From contig CATNEN010000025.1 in NCBI GenBank assembly GCA_950097015.1, positions 2,097,501 to 2,161,500 on the forward strand: DNA of 64,000 nt, in the 5' to 3' direction. The notes under the pieces are model-generated. The model had not been told where the DNA came from and made no database searches. It worked only from the letters and a program-made list of their open reading frames with translations. A program made the translations under genes and the position numbers. Positions 25,353-36,699 of this stretch are shown one piece after another. This DNA is from Macrostomum hystrix. Lineage: Eukaryota > Platyhelminthes > Macrostomidae. The first letter of the stretch is position 1. Every line of letters begins with the position of its first letter.

Positions 25353-25492
25353 TTAAAAGTATTAAAACAATTAGTTAGTACTAACATATATAAGCAAATG
25401 AACGTGAAAGCAAATCATGAAAGCTTAAGTTAAAGTTCAATATCTGCAGGACTTCTAATAAGCTAGCATATGCCAGCTAGCATTTTCAAGGC

Positions 25493-28068
25493 TTACTCTT
25501 GTCGTGGTAACGGTCGAACACGAGCAGCCTGCTGCTGCGGCCGTGGAGCCGCCTTTGTGTCAGAGCCTGTACTAGCTTGGTTTGTAGCTTTCTTTGGCGA
25601 CCGCTTCTGCTTTGATGGAGTTGCTGCAATATGTAAAAAAGCACAGGAGCCAAATTTTATATAAAGAATATATTCTCGTATGGGTATTTTATTAAATCAA
25701 AATTGTGACGATATGCTTGAATCTTAAAATGCGTTTGAGAATGTGACAGTACGAGTATGTAATATAAGCTGTTGCCTCGATTGACTATTGCCTAAACACT
25801 CATTTACAGTAGAAAACCTAAAGGGGGTATTTCAAATACCTACATTTGTCTTTTGTATCTTCTAAAATACTCAATTAATCTCCACGAAAATCTAGGACAC
25901 GGGCTAAAAGTTTCCGCTCTATCGGATGAAACAACTTCCAGAATCACAAAACATCGGCATCATCGAGATATTCGAACGAACGTCGGGGTGTCTGGTGTAA
26001 AAAAACTCTAATATAGACATAGTTTTCTGCTTATAAATTTTTACAATGTAGCTACGAGTATCTCGGCTACTATTGTTGCCTATATATTTGTTTTTTTATT
26101 GAACCAATATGGAATCGCTATAGAAGTTTATACAGAGAAACGTTGGTTGTCCTTGTCGCCAGGGTCTTCGACAAGAATGGCAAAGCTTTAGACCTTAAAG
26201 CTTAGGGATCAAAGGCAGACACGTCTTCGGCGGGGTCCTACCCTCGGCCTGGCCGAGGCCAAGATCTGCTACTCACCCTAAACGGCCCAACTGGATCGTT
26301 TCCCTGGAAAGAACGGCGCTCAGCTCAACCTTTTCTTCATTTTTTCGGCTCCGAACCAGGCTAGGCCGGCAATCCTGGTCTGCCTGCTTCTCATCAGAGC
26401 CGGCATCGAATCCAACCCAAGGCCCTGGCCCTGCGGCGCCCGTAACAGGAACATCACTAAATCTAACGGCTCCGTTGCCTGCAGCTCCTTCCACAATCGG
26501 CTCCACCTTAAACGCAGCACTCTTAAGAAGCTCAACGACTGGACTCCTAGTTGGACAGTAACTGGACATTGGCCACAGTCTAGTTTCGACTCCACACGTC
26601 GGCTCTCTTCCCATCAGCATCGTCACACCCGCCATTCCTCCGTCTTCGCCTTCATCTCCACCATTCGCCTCGCTCTTCGCTTCGCCATTGCTCATCTCAT
26701 GGCTCTTCTGCTCAGCTCGTCCCAGCTCCTACGAGCGCCGACTATGAACTTCAATTTTTGCAATTTAACGCAAACGGCCTCCTTTGCAAAGGAGAGGAAA
26801 TTCTTACTTTCCTTTAAAATCACAACATAACGGTCGCTGCTATTCAAGAAATTAAGCTTCGTACATCCAGCCATCTTAACGTCCACGGTTATAAGATAGT
26901 TCGCCAAGACCGCACGAGGAACAAGGGAGGGGCCTCTGCTTCCTTATCTGTCACGGCATTTTCTTTCACAGAAAATGCATCGTCAAGAACTGCTGAAGAT
27001 CCTGCAGAGAAGCTCAGCGTGACGATCGCCATTGGACAAGACGAGATTCAGCTTCACAACTTGAACGTCCCGCCGGCCAGCTCCGTCTTGAGTCCGACAC
27101 CATACGCAGCACAGACCCTAAGTCCGCACGGATCGCAGAGTTGCAATCTGAGATGGACAGGATTTGTCATGTTAAACGCAGAGAAACTTGGGTCGACACC
27201 CTTGAATCCTTCAGCATCAGAAAAACATCAAGGAACTTTGGCTTACCGTCATGTCCCTCAGAGGCAAAAGTCGGAACCCATCCACAAATGGCATCTCTTA
27301 CTTATAAGTTCCTTACGAACCCGAAAGACATTGCCAATGCCTTTAACAAGAAATTTTTCGACGTTAAACACCCGACAAGATGTCAGTGATAGGAAGCTCT
27401 GGCGCGAAATCAGGTCGTACAACAACGCGAACAATCCTTTTATTTCCATTCATGACGTTTCGAAAGCCATTCAGTCCCCATCCAAAGCTCTGGGCCCGGA
27501 CGGCCTCTGCACGGTGTATCTTAAACACCTGGGACCTCGCGCCTTTATCTTCCTCTACTGCCTTCTCTTTAATGTCTCTTTAGTTTCGTCGATCATTCCT
27601 TCCACCTGGATCTCGGCCGAAGTCATCCCGCTTCCCAAGGCGGGGGGATATACCTGAACATTGGCTCAGGGTATCGCCCCATCTACCCCGTGTTCGCCCC
27701 ACCTGCCCGAGGTGCAATTCCGCGGATGAGACAGTTGGAAATCTCTTCAACTGGACCCTGCTTTGCCCACCGATCTCACACATACACACACGCATACAAA
27801 TCGCTGAATATCTCGACGATGCTGAATCTGACGGCTTTGAAATATGAAAATTAGTCTTTCTACTACTGTTAAGCAGTAAACATATTAAATTATTAAAACC
27901 AAAAAACTCACCAACAGGCTGCGCATCGCCCACAGTGCCGCTGAAATGTTGAAGAAAATCCTCTCTGAGCTGTTGACGACGTTGCTCAACATCGGCCGCT
28001 GGTTGAGGCGACGGTTGCCGCCAACGAAGAAATACAGTTGAGTCAATCTCCGAAGAGCAGGCTGCCAT
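25493..28068 (-). CDS. Small two-exon gene, 95 residues, unrecognised
   Basis: Exon 1 is 28068-27912, starting at ATG. It encodes MAACSSEIDSTVFLRWRQP and ends with a GTGAGT donor in phase 1. Exon 2 is 25623-25493, with acceptor ATATTGCAG in matching phase and stop TAA. The joined frame is 288 nt. The first half contains a short helical segment (EQRRQQLREDFLQHFSG) and the second half is basic and Gln/Pro-rich (SKQKRSPKKAT). It is probably a small disordered or nuclear protein, and I know no family for it. The 2.3-kb intron carries the LINE relic and the interrupted dispersed repeat. A missing middle exon cannot be excluded. Confidence 0.6.
26097..26180. repeat. Dispersed repeat, left half of interrupted copy
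   Basis: Matches the left part of 13756-13890. It is separated from its right half (27801-27845) by about 1.6 kb that includes the LINE. Confidence 0.6.
26245..27800 (+). mobile_element. Decayed CR1/L2-group non-LTR retrotransposon
   Basis: Three parts are recognisable in order. At 26402-26425 is GIESNPRP, a decayed 2A-like motif of the kind found before some LINE ORFs. At 26740-26960 is an apurinic-endonuclease start, with pieces of the forms FNANGLLCKGEEILTF, GYKIVRQDR and NKGGA in shifting frames. At 27400-27655 is the reverse-transcriptase N-terminal region (SKALGPDGLCTVYLKHLGP, WISAEVIPLPKAG). The frame then shifts and continues as YLNIGSGYRPI. Frameshifts and a missing RT catalytic core show it is dead. 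Confidence 0.8.
27801..27845. repeat. Dispersed repeat, right half of interrupted copy
   Basis: Shares GCTGAATATCTC, GATGCTGAATCTGACGGC and CTTTGAAA-type sequence with 13846-13890. Confidence 0.6.
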
Positions 28069-29703
28069 GGTGATGCTTAAGCTTTAAAGGTAACACAGGA
28101 GATTGCTACCAGGGTTGGGACGGCCCTGTGTCTAGACAGGCAGCTCTATAAGAAATTTCTTGAGCACTTGAGAAATCGCTGGCCCTCGCCGCGTTTTATT
28201 CTTTCCTGCGCCGTTCACTTCGCGCATAGTTCTTTTGGTTGCACTGTACCAACTGGCTCTCTTACATCTCGCACCAATTACAATTAAAACCGGGGATGGA
28301 TTGTTATAAATGCACAAGCAAAGCGGCGTGGGACACACTGGCGCCGAAATTGCAGCGGCCCCACTGGCCTGTCCAATATTCCTTACTTTCTTTACAGTTT
28401 GAAGACTGGACAACCAAGAGCTGCTGGAAAAACATTAGCTGCTGTACCAACCGCGAATAAGTATGCATTCATTATCTTAAATTTCCCTTATTTAATGCGA
28501 GTTAGAAGATGATTTGATCGTCGAGAAGAAAGACTGAAAATTGTACGAGTATGTTGCACCACATTTTAGCCACTTATTGAGACCCAGTTCATTAGAGAGA
28601 AAAACCTCTTGACTGTGATTACTAATCTCCACAAATGACACCGAACTGTACAGAAAGCTATTTTAGTGCATAGAATAGGTAAAATTCTAAAATAGCACAT
28701 GTACACTGTGAATTCTCAAGACAACTAGATTGAAGGTGTGCCACCTTAGCAGGTCGAAGTGCATTAATTGCTCAATATTTCGAAATTATTTTTTACTTCT
28801 GATCATGTCACCCAATAAAATGAACAAAAAACCATTGTAAATATTCCAAAACTTAGCGGCCTTTGTACTGAGGATACTCACTGAAGCACTTTAATAGAGC
28901 AGACTACTGCATCATTGACTCCTGTATTAAAATCTTGATGAGCGCTAATATCTCCTTGACTGACTGACAGCCGAATGTGGGACCCACATATGGAGGGAGA
29001 GGGTGAATTTTTGTTTTTATTAGGGAACAAAATAAACAAAATCAAAACAGCGGGAGGGAGCGCGGAGAATCGGAGAGTGAGAGAGACAGTATGAGATCTA
29101 TCTACCGATCTATCTATGCCCATCTGTCAAAAAACGTAAAACATAATTAAAGGAAAGATTTATCCAAACAGCACTTGTTTTGTACATGCAACAACACGAA
29201 TGGGCAGACACACATTAGCAGTGCCATCAAGCCACGTTACCATATATTATGTTGTGTTACTTCAGTACGTAGGGTATAATTAATGGGACTGATAACATAT
29301 CTGTTATTTCCTAAGCAACGTATCTTTAAAATGCATATAATAAATCTACTAATGTTACGTTGCGAGAATGTACTAATGTACCAGCGATTATTGACACTTT
29401 CATATAGTACAAAATTAGGATTGATGATGACAGACTGAAATGCGTTGCACTTTAAAAAGTACTCGCCCACTTCAAAGTACGCACTTTAAATGAATACCAG
29501 AGTACTCTATTGCTACGCCCTTAAAGAGTACCAGAGTACGAGTACTTAAGAGTGCTCAAAGAGTACACTGTGAAAACACTGCCTTAAACAGAAACTGGGT
29601 TCGAGGAACGAAGACAAGTACTTTACTTTTAATTAACAAAAAATATATAAAAGCAGCGAGATGAAGCCCGGATTAGCAATGTGTTGTATGTTGTAGCCTT
29701 CCT
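28069..29703. other. Mostly non-coding, upstream of the 95-residue gene
   Basis: It contains the 5' side of the small minus-strand gene. Overlapping open frames on both strands at 28132-28460 have moderate GC content but no domain, and I could not choose between them. 29490-29580 has clustered GAGTAC motifs. Confidence 0.4.
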
Positions 29704-29824
29704 TTAGGCTAGTTCGGGACGCTCACACTCTACCTCGCTCGTCGGTAGTCTCAGGAAGGTGGCGGCCTTAACAGGATCAGTCCAGAGGTTTTCTAACGTG
29801 ATCTCCGTAGGCCTGGCATTGCAT
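29704..29824 (-). CDS. Possible C-terminal exon, unrecognised
   Basis: 121 nt with acceptor CACCTCTTCAG on the minus strand (phase 2) and stop TAA at 29706-29704. It encodes a protein-like tail beginning CNARPTEITLENLWTDP. The plus strand here is also open behind an acceptor-like CCTTTAG at 29706, so strand assignment is uncertain. Its phase would fit the candidate exon at 36.5 kb, but nothing else links the two. Confidence 0.35.
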
Positions 29825-30586
29825 CTGAAGAGGTGTGAAGTGGTGTAAAATTTTACTAATTTTACTGACTAGGCCCCAATGCTATATTGGCCATGCTACT
29901 ATCCACCTGTACACCTAGTACTATTAACTTTGTCAATAACAAAACTGCTAATTTGCCTTTGCTTATATTGTTGCTTAGGCATCTCATCCAATGATATCAA
30001 ATAGGCCTAGGCCTACTGATAGTGGCACAACTAGGACACTAAATTTTCAAGGCACCATATTATATTGTCATATTACACCATTATAGCTGTTTAAAAAGGA
30101 ACAAACAAAGATAGTTAGGCTTAAATATCATATTGTCTATATTATTATTATAAAAACAAAGCATAGGCCCTATGGAAATATAATGCTTCTAACTTTAACA
30201 TTATAATCATTTATAGTCTTAAATCTAAAATGGATTGTTTAATTTTTTTTTCTTCATTTGTGTATTATTTATTATTCATTTTGTTATTAAAAACAGCTGT
30301 GTTATAATTGTTGTTAATGTGATTCCAAATCACAACAACAAAAAGTGCAATTTAAACAGGCAAATATACTTTCTTAATGCTAAACACTAGTTTGGTAAAT
30401 GTTAGGAGTAGGCTTTTCAAAATATTTAGCTGCATACTTTAATTGTTTTTATTGTCTAATTAGCACTTAGACTAGGCCAAATAAATCAATTTCTACAAAT
30501 ATTTATATATTTATGAAGTATACAGCATTTTCCTTAGCTAGCCTCTTTGCTCTAATCCTTATATATTGATTTTCAGCTGTTTATTC

Positions 30587-31212
30587 ATGTCGACTCCCAG
30601 CCCCACTGCTCAAGACAGCCTGCTTCGGGCTGTACTTCTCAGCACTAAGAATGGTGTCCGACTATGCGAGCTGCAGGCCCAGTACAGGGCCCTGGCCGGG
30701 CACGCCCTCGATCTGGCTGGACATGACAATGTGACTTCACTAATGCGCAGCTTGCCTAATGTAGGTACATCCACCTAGTGAATGGCGAGTTAGTCGCATT
30801 TGGTCGAGAAACAGAGGAGACAAGCCACATCTGCTCGCTTATCCAGCGACAGAGAACAGGTGGTGCCAACCAAGGCGCTAGTCGAGGTGGTGGCGCTTTT
30901 TGATCGCAGAGCTTTGGCCAGCGCGCACTCCAGCAGGAGAAGCTTCACAGTCGCTATAAACTGCGCTACACTACTATTCAGTCTTCTCGGAGCCAAGATG
31001 AGAACGCCAACTATTATCAGTCTGATTATAAGCAGCAGCGGCAGCGGGTCTGTCTGTCTGTTATCAGAGTCGATGAGGAAAGCGACGAGGAGTTGCCCTG
31101 TCAGTTGGTGCGCCTTGGCAAGGCCAACACTGGCAGCCTGCGTGTCACCATCAGTAACGATAGGCACATTGTGGACCGGTCTAGCAATGGCCGCTGGCCA
31201 GTCAGGGTCTAA
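30587..31212 (+). pseudogene. LOTUS (OST-HTH) domain gene, disrupted
   Basis: ATG 30587 follows an acceptor TGATTTTCAG (30575). The first 58 codons encode a clear LOTUS start (LLRAVLLSTKNGVRLCELQ, LMRSLPNV), as in TDRD5/TDRD7-type germline RNA-binding proteins. After 30760 the homologous continuation (YIHLVNGELVAFGRETEE, then HICSLIQRQR) is in another frame, consistent with loss of one base. That frame meets TGA at 30901, then stays open for 102 codons of polar sequence to TAA 31210-31212. The pattern suggests a recently broken gene or fragment, or an assembly error plus a stop. No Tudor domain follows. Confidence 0.65.
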
Positions 31213-33660
31213 TTGAACTGCTTGGAAACTAGTTGTGTGGGACCTAGCGCACTATTAATGTTGGTTGCTACTGTGTGTGTCATTTTACAAAAAACTAAGG
31301 TGCCCCTTGCTTGGTATCGCTTCCCCAGCTAAAATCAATTAGATCTTATGTCCTTTGTGCTGTCCAATCTAGTTTTTATGATTTATTTTATGTTTTTAGC
31401 TTCCCCCTGTCTTTTTAGTTTTTTAGTCTTCTTAGTTCAATTTGATATGGCTGCATCAAATGATTTTAATCGAACCTTGTGCCTGATCGATAGAACATTT
31501 GCTCAATTTTCAGCTTTTAATTTGTCAATATTGTTATTAAATAACGAAATCAACAGTTTTTATTTGAATGTCAATCTGTGTTCAGGGTTAATTAGCATCT
31601 CAGAAGTGACAAAGTTTGTGCCTGTGCTTTGGTTATTGCTTCTAAGTGTCAACAATAAGATTTTATTTCATGACTTACTCCTGCCAATATGCTTATTTCT
31701 TCGAAATAATGGCAATGTGTAGAAATGTATCTTTGCATTTCATCCTTGCCTTGGAACTTTCCACTACGAGAATGTCTTTTTGTCGTCGAAACTAAAAGAA
31801 TAATACTTTGCTGTGGCGTAGAGTCAACACGTGACCAGCGCCAGTGCAGCCGCACCCAAAACCCCTCAACCTCAGTCTAGTTGAGGTGGGGGTTGGTGCA
31901 CCCAGCCAGCCGGCTTGCTAAGCCGGGGTATGAAGTCACGCCACCAGTTCACACCTCCCTAGACCCCTCTATCTCGCTCTCGCATTGTATATAAATATAC
32001 GTGCAATGCAGCACAAACTTTGCTGCCACTCCAACTCGTAAACAAAAAGGCCTTCCACCTTATTGCAGTTGTAAATTGGACGAAAATTTATTTTTTAAGG
32101 TTTTTTGTGTACTTTTAAATTTCATAATAGTCATTCTTTGTGGATAGCATGCCTTGTGCGGATTAAAAATAGTGCTCGTTTTTTCCTTGTTGATTTATTT
32201 TTGTATTTTATATTCATTATTTTGACAATAACTTTGTGTTCTATTGTGTATCAATTGACTCCAAGAAGCAAATATATATGTTGACAAGTCTCTAAAATCA
32301 CTCAATTCTAACTCAAGTAGATACCTGTTGTTCGATCTTGGAATTTGCAGATCAAATCGCAGATCACAGATCTTTGTGAGTTGCGTTCATTTTCTTCGTT
32401 TTGGCAGGATTGCTGAAGTTGGGAAGTCTTATTTTTAATTTGAAGTAGATTGTGAAATCCGTCATAGACACACCACCAGCTGTAACAAGCTCTTTCTTTT
32501 GTTACAGCTAGAGACATTACAGACATACTAGATATGTCTCTAATGTACATATCTAGAAGCTTATTGTTTCCAATTATGGATGCAGCCCTAAGCCAAATAC
32601 TGTAGAAAGCAAACAGTTTTGCAACACATAAAACCCTAAAAATGCTAAACTATTGTAAACTACTTAGATGCTAAGTTTTTATAGCTACAGATGTCCTGTG
32701 TGACTAGGCCTAATTAATTATAATTTACTATTCATTAATTTTTTATCACAAAGTTCTATTAAATAGACTTAAAAATCAAAGTGAGCCCCATGAATTAACA
32801 TCATATACTTAGGTCCAATAAATAATACTCATAATAGAAAATCTTGGACATTCTGTATATTTGGATTAGGAATTCTAAAGATGAAAATCTGAAACCACAA
32901 GATATGCCTTTGCAGTGAAATGCTTTGCCAATCAATACAAGTTACCCAACATTAGGTAGGCCTAGGCTAATTATTTAGCTAAGTCCATAATTATACATAG
33001 GCCTAGTATCTTTAAAAATGCAAAACAAATCAAATCAATCAATCAATATCCAAATCAATAGGATACTAATATATAGAGTAAAAAGCGAATATAATAGCTA
33101 CAGATTAAAGGCTTGAAAAAAATTCAGATTTAGATTGTGATTGCTTAGTTAAGTTGCTTTGAAATTTTTATGTCAAATTTGCCGTACGACAAAAATTTCG
33201 AATGCTACTGTTAACATAGCCGATTTGAATTTGATTTTCTTGTAGAAACCATATGAAACAGAACGACTGAAATGTACAATTTGATTATTTAAAAATTACT
33301 TTAATTCAGTTTTTGAAGCAACTTATTTCTTTCTTTAATTAAATTTTGTTATACAATTTATAAAAGCTTATTTTCAAAATATACCTCAAAAAGTAAGTTC
33401 AACAGCTTTAAAAATGCGCACGTTTTTTTCACTTCACGGCTCCAAAAAGTCACCATAGAAGATTTTTGCAGGACGCAAGACTTTTTAAGTTACAAAATAG
33501 CACTTTTATGTGCATTTCTTATTCAGTGTCAGAAGGCTTTTTAGTTACCTATTTGGTATTTTTTCTTTTAAAGATTTTTGCGAAATCAGGTCTTTTTAAC
33601 TTATTACGAAACTGTGGACCCACACTTTTACGCAACGCAATGCGCATGATGTCATCTTAA
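31213..33660. other. AT-rich non-coding DNA
   Basis: No exon supported. A TATA-like run (GTATATAAATAT) occurs near 31988 with no gene clearly downstream. A short AATC microsatellite is at about 33028-33053. Confidence 0.45.
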
Positions 33661-34720
33661 AGCACTTGCTAAATGCTATTTATTGACACCACACTGAAGG
33701 CCTGGCGTAGCATCGTTAATAAATGGCAGCGTGAAATATAGCAAAAAAACGCATAGTACCGGAACCTCGTAATTCGGTAAAATGTTAATAGCGTCAAAAT
33801 ACGAATTTTCGCACACTAACGAAGATGGCAGTCATCTGTACGTGTTTACTGGGCACAATAGTGCTCTTGGAAGCTAAGAACCTCATAGCGAAAATTAATA
33901 TATTTTCCGCCCTATGTAGTGCTCAAATGGGTTGTTTTTGCACAAAATCACGTTTTTCGATTTTGAGAGTCAATTATAAAATGATTTTGCAACTGACAGA
34001 CGTGAATGTCCCATTTTCTGAGAGTAGTCATCTAGATGTTTCTAATAAGTACTAATATGGGTCATTCTTATGCTTCACCTATCCTTAGTATAGGTACAAA
34101 GTCATTATTTCATTTCCAGCAAGTCACGTGACCTGGCCTGAGGTGTACAACGCATCGTGCAATGCCAGCGAACATACACTCAAATTAAAGCACTTTTTAA
34201 ATGCTAATTATTGACACCACACTGAAGGCCTGGCGTAGCATCGTTAATAAATGGCAGCGTGAAATATAGCAAAAAAGCGCATAACACCGGAACCTCGTAA
34301 TTCCGTAAATGTTATTAGCGTAAAAATACGAATTTTCGCACACTAACGAAGATAGCAGTCATCTGTACGTGTTTACTGGGCACAATAGTGCTCTTGGAAG
34401 CTAAGAACCTCATAGCGAAAATCAATAAATTTTTCACCCTATGTGTGCTCATATGGGTTGTTTTTGCACAAAATCACGTTTTTCGATTTTAAAAGTCAAT
34501 TATAACAAAATTTTGCAACTGACAGACGTGAATATCTTTTTTTCTGACAGTAGTCATCTAGGTGTTTCTAATAAGTACAAATTTTGGCTCATTCTTACGC
34601 TTCACCTATCCTTAGTATAGGTACAAAGTCATTATTTCATTTCCAGCAAGTCACGTGACCTGACCTGAGGTGTACAACGCATCGTGCAATGACAGCGAAC
34701 ATACATTCAAATTAAAGTAC
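33661..34720. repeat. 528-bp tandem duplication (two units)
   Basis: 33661-34188 is repeated at 34189-34720 with high identity; both units start AGCACTT and share GGCCTGGCGTAGCATCGTTA. A short open frame in unit 1 (33825-34055) is broken by small indels in unit 2, so the unit is not coding. It may be a satellite monomer pair or an unnamed element. Confidence 0.85.
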
Positions 34721-35270
34721 AACTAAAATGTAGTTCAATGACACCAAGCGCGTCGCGCTCCGGTAATCCGCTCAAAAGTTACAGGCTAAAATGTATGCTC
34801 GATATGCAAGCCCCCCGTACCGTCGTTAAAGTACATTTCTGTACCGGCAGCGAATTCAATAAACTAAGACGAAATTTCAAGATATACATATTGTGCGCAA
34901 TTTAGTTGTGCACCTTGCCTAAAAAGTCTGATTTTCCTAGCATGTCGTCGTTTCTTATTTTTTGTACATTTGTATCATGAAAAATGCATAAAAATAGCCT
35001 AAATCACGTTTATCGACTTTAGCAGTGTATGGCTCAAAGTCAGTGCAACGAAACGGCTCAAAATGTATTATAAACATGTAGATCTTACCTAAATGACAGC
35101 ATTCATGTACTTTTTAGAGTCTTGCAACAAGGTTGAATTTCCTTTATTTCGGTTCGAATACCTACCCGTCGAATATTCGAATGTAATTAACAGGTGCGAA
35201 TGTACAGTTAAAGTGAGTATCTTGGTTAAAGTCGTGCGTCATGTAAGAGTCCCAGGTGCCATCGTTAGAA

Positions 35271-35318
35271 TGACGCAGCTCAAAGGTCGCGCTGACGCGC
35301 GACCTTTGAGCTGCGTCA
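35271..35318. repeat. Perfect 48-bp palindrome
   Basis: 21-bp arms (TGACGCAGCTCAAAGGTCGC plus one base, and the exact inverse) flank a 6-bp centre. It is GC-rich inside AT-rich DNA. Confidence 0.9.
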
Positions 35319-35731
35319 GTTGAAAGTTGAAAAAAATGCGCATTTTTTGACACTTAAAAAACACACTTTTACAGAATTACCTATCAAGGTAAGCATTTAG
35401 CGGAAAATAACCAATCAGTGTCTTGAAGGTCTGAAAATTCGCCAAAAGTTGGGTTCAATCAATTTTTGACTCCATATTGTGAATCCTTATTTTTTGAGAT
35501 TCAAGATTTCGACGGGTCTAAAAAAAGTCACTTTTTTGTTGCCATGGCAACCAAGACGCGTTGCTATGGAACTTTCACGTCGCTCATCTTGTAGCCCTAA
35601 ATGTTTTACGTCCATAAAGGGGTCACACATGGTTTCATCTCAAGTGGTTTTAATTCTGCATCAATTTTAGTTTTTAAAACGTTGATTTTACGTTGGGGGA
35701 GTCTCCGGGCAATCTTATATCGGTCTCGTTT

Positions 35732-35804
35732 GTCCGAAAAAATTGCCAACGAGGAGCTACGCTCGCTTCGCTCGCTTCGCTCCTCGTTGGCAATTTTTCC
35801 GGAC
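35732..35804. repeat. Long hairpin with 26-bp arms
   Basis: Arms 35732-35757 and 35779-35804 match with one mismatch (AATTGCCAACGAGGAGC against its inverse). The 21-bp loop carries a doubled CGCTCGCTT motif. Confidence 0.9.
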
Positions 35805-36251
35805 TGCACTTCGACCTAACTAGTGTGAGACTTCGAATTCTTAAATTCAAAGTTACTTGCAGATTATAAAAACTCCTTATGAAAAAATAGCTAAAAACAA
35901 CCCTTGTACGTTCAACTTGTTATCTGTGTGAAAATCTACGAACCTTAAAATAATATTTTAGAGGCATTCAAATTATACCATATAGTAACAGAGAAATATT
36001 AATAGCCAATCATGGTTAGCCCATAGACAAAAATCATTTAAAAAATCCAACGAGAAGACTGCATAATAAAAAAATTTGTTGGTTAAAAGCATGGATTAGA
36101 ATTTTAGTATTTAAGTTATTTTAGTTAGTTATTTTTAGTTATCATAGTTATTTTAGTATCTATGGTTAAAAGCATCTAAATGGAATCTGCAACTAATAAA
36201 ACAGCCTCTCATACATATATACATATAAAAATATGTATCCAGTGTTAAAAC

Positions 36252-36267
36252 GGCCCTTTTCAGGGCC
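36252..36267 (+). promoter_or_regulatory. Histone-type 3' stem-loop, orphan
   Basis: GGCCCTTTTCAGGGCC is an exact match to the consensus GGCYCTTTTCAGRGCC of replication-dependent histone mRNAs: a 6-bp stem with a TTTC loop. The flanks are AAAAC and ACTAA, close to the usual A-rich and ACCA flanks. No histone coding sequence is present within several hundred bases upstream on this strand, and no purine-rich downstream element is clear. Confidence 0.6.
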
Positions 36268-36495
36268 ACTAATGGGTAATTATGTATACTCGTTGTGATA
36301 AGTTAGTTAGTTAGTAATTAGTTAGTTGAGTTTGTTAATTAAAACTTTTGACACTGACTGTCTTCTTTCGGCCCTAGATATTTCTTTCGGTTGTACTGCT
36401 GGAGGCCTTCCATTGTGGGGCACTATCTTTTTGTTGGCTCGGGCTGGAGGTCGCCTGCAGTTCGCCACAAGCCCTTGATTTTTCTTGCGGTGTAC

Positions 36496-36590
36496 CTGTC
36501 CTTCAGGTACAGAGCCTGGAGGTCGGCCGTGGACGTGGCGACCATCTGGCCGCCATCAATGTCAACTTTGGCCACAAGTTGGCCTTCACC
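36496..36590 (-). CDS. Possible internal exon, unrecognised
   Basis: Minus-strand frame with GC-rich codons encoding a protein-like stretch (QLVAKVDIDGGQMVATSTAD) ending at a GTACAC donor in phase 2. The open frame could extend left to about 36435 if unspliced. An acceptor is not clear. The plus strand is also open here. It may be a fragment of a gene or an old mobile-element piece. Confidence 0.25.
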
Positions 36591-36699
36591 ACAGGCCGCC
36601 CCCAGATGTTAACATCCACGAACTTTTGTCCAGGGTGGTGGTTGTTATCCTTGTCGGCTGTTGTGCTGGAAGGGTGTTCAAATCCATTTGACTTTCCCA

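Larger units (their letters stand above)
34721..36251. other. Non-coding DNA with two large palindromes
   Basis: No exon is convincing. The notable features are the perfect hairpins at 35271 and 35732, listed separately. Confidence 0.5.

Noticed and set aside
26273-26695. 140-codon minus-strand frame
   Set aside because: It is the opposite strand of the LINE 5' region, whose plus strand shows the recognisable 2A-like motif.
30790-31167. 125-codon minus-strand frame
   Set aside because: Antisense to the LOTUS-gene sequence, whose plus strand has the domain homology.
33825-34055. 76-codon frame inside the 528-bp unit
   Set aside because: The same frame is broken in the second unit, so it is not under coding constraint.
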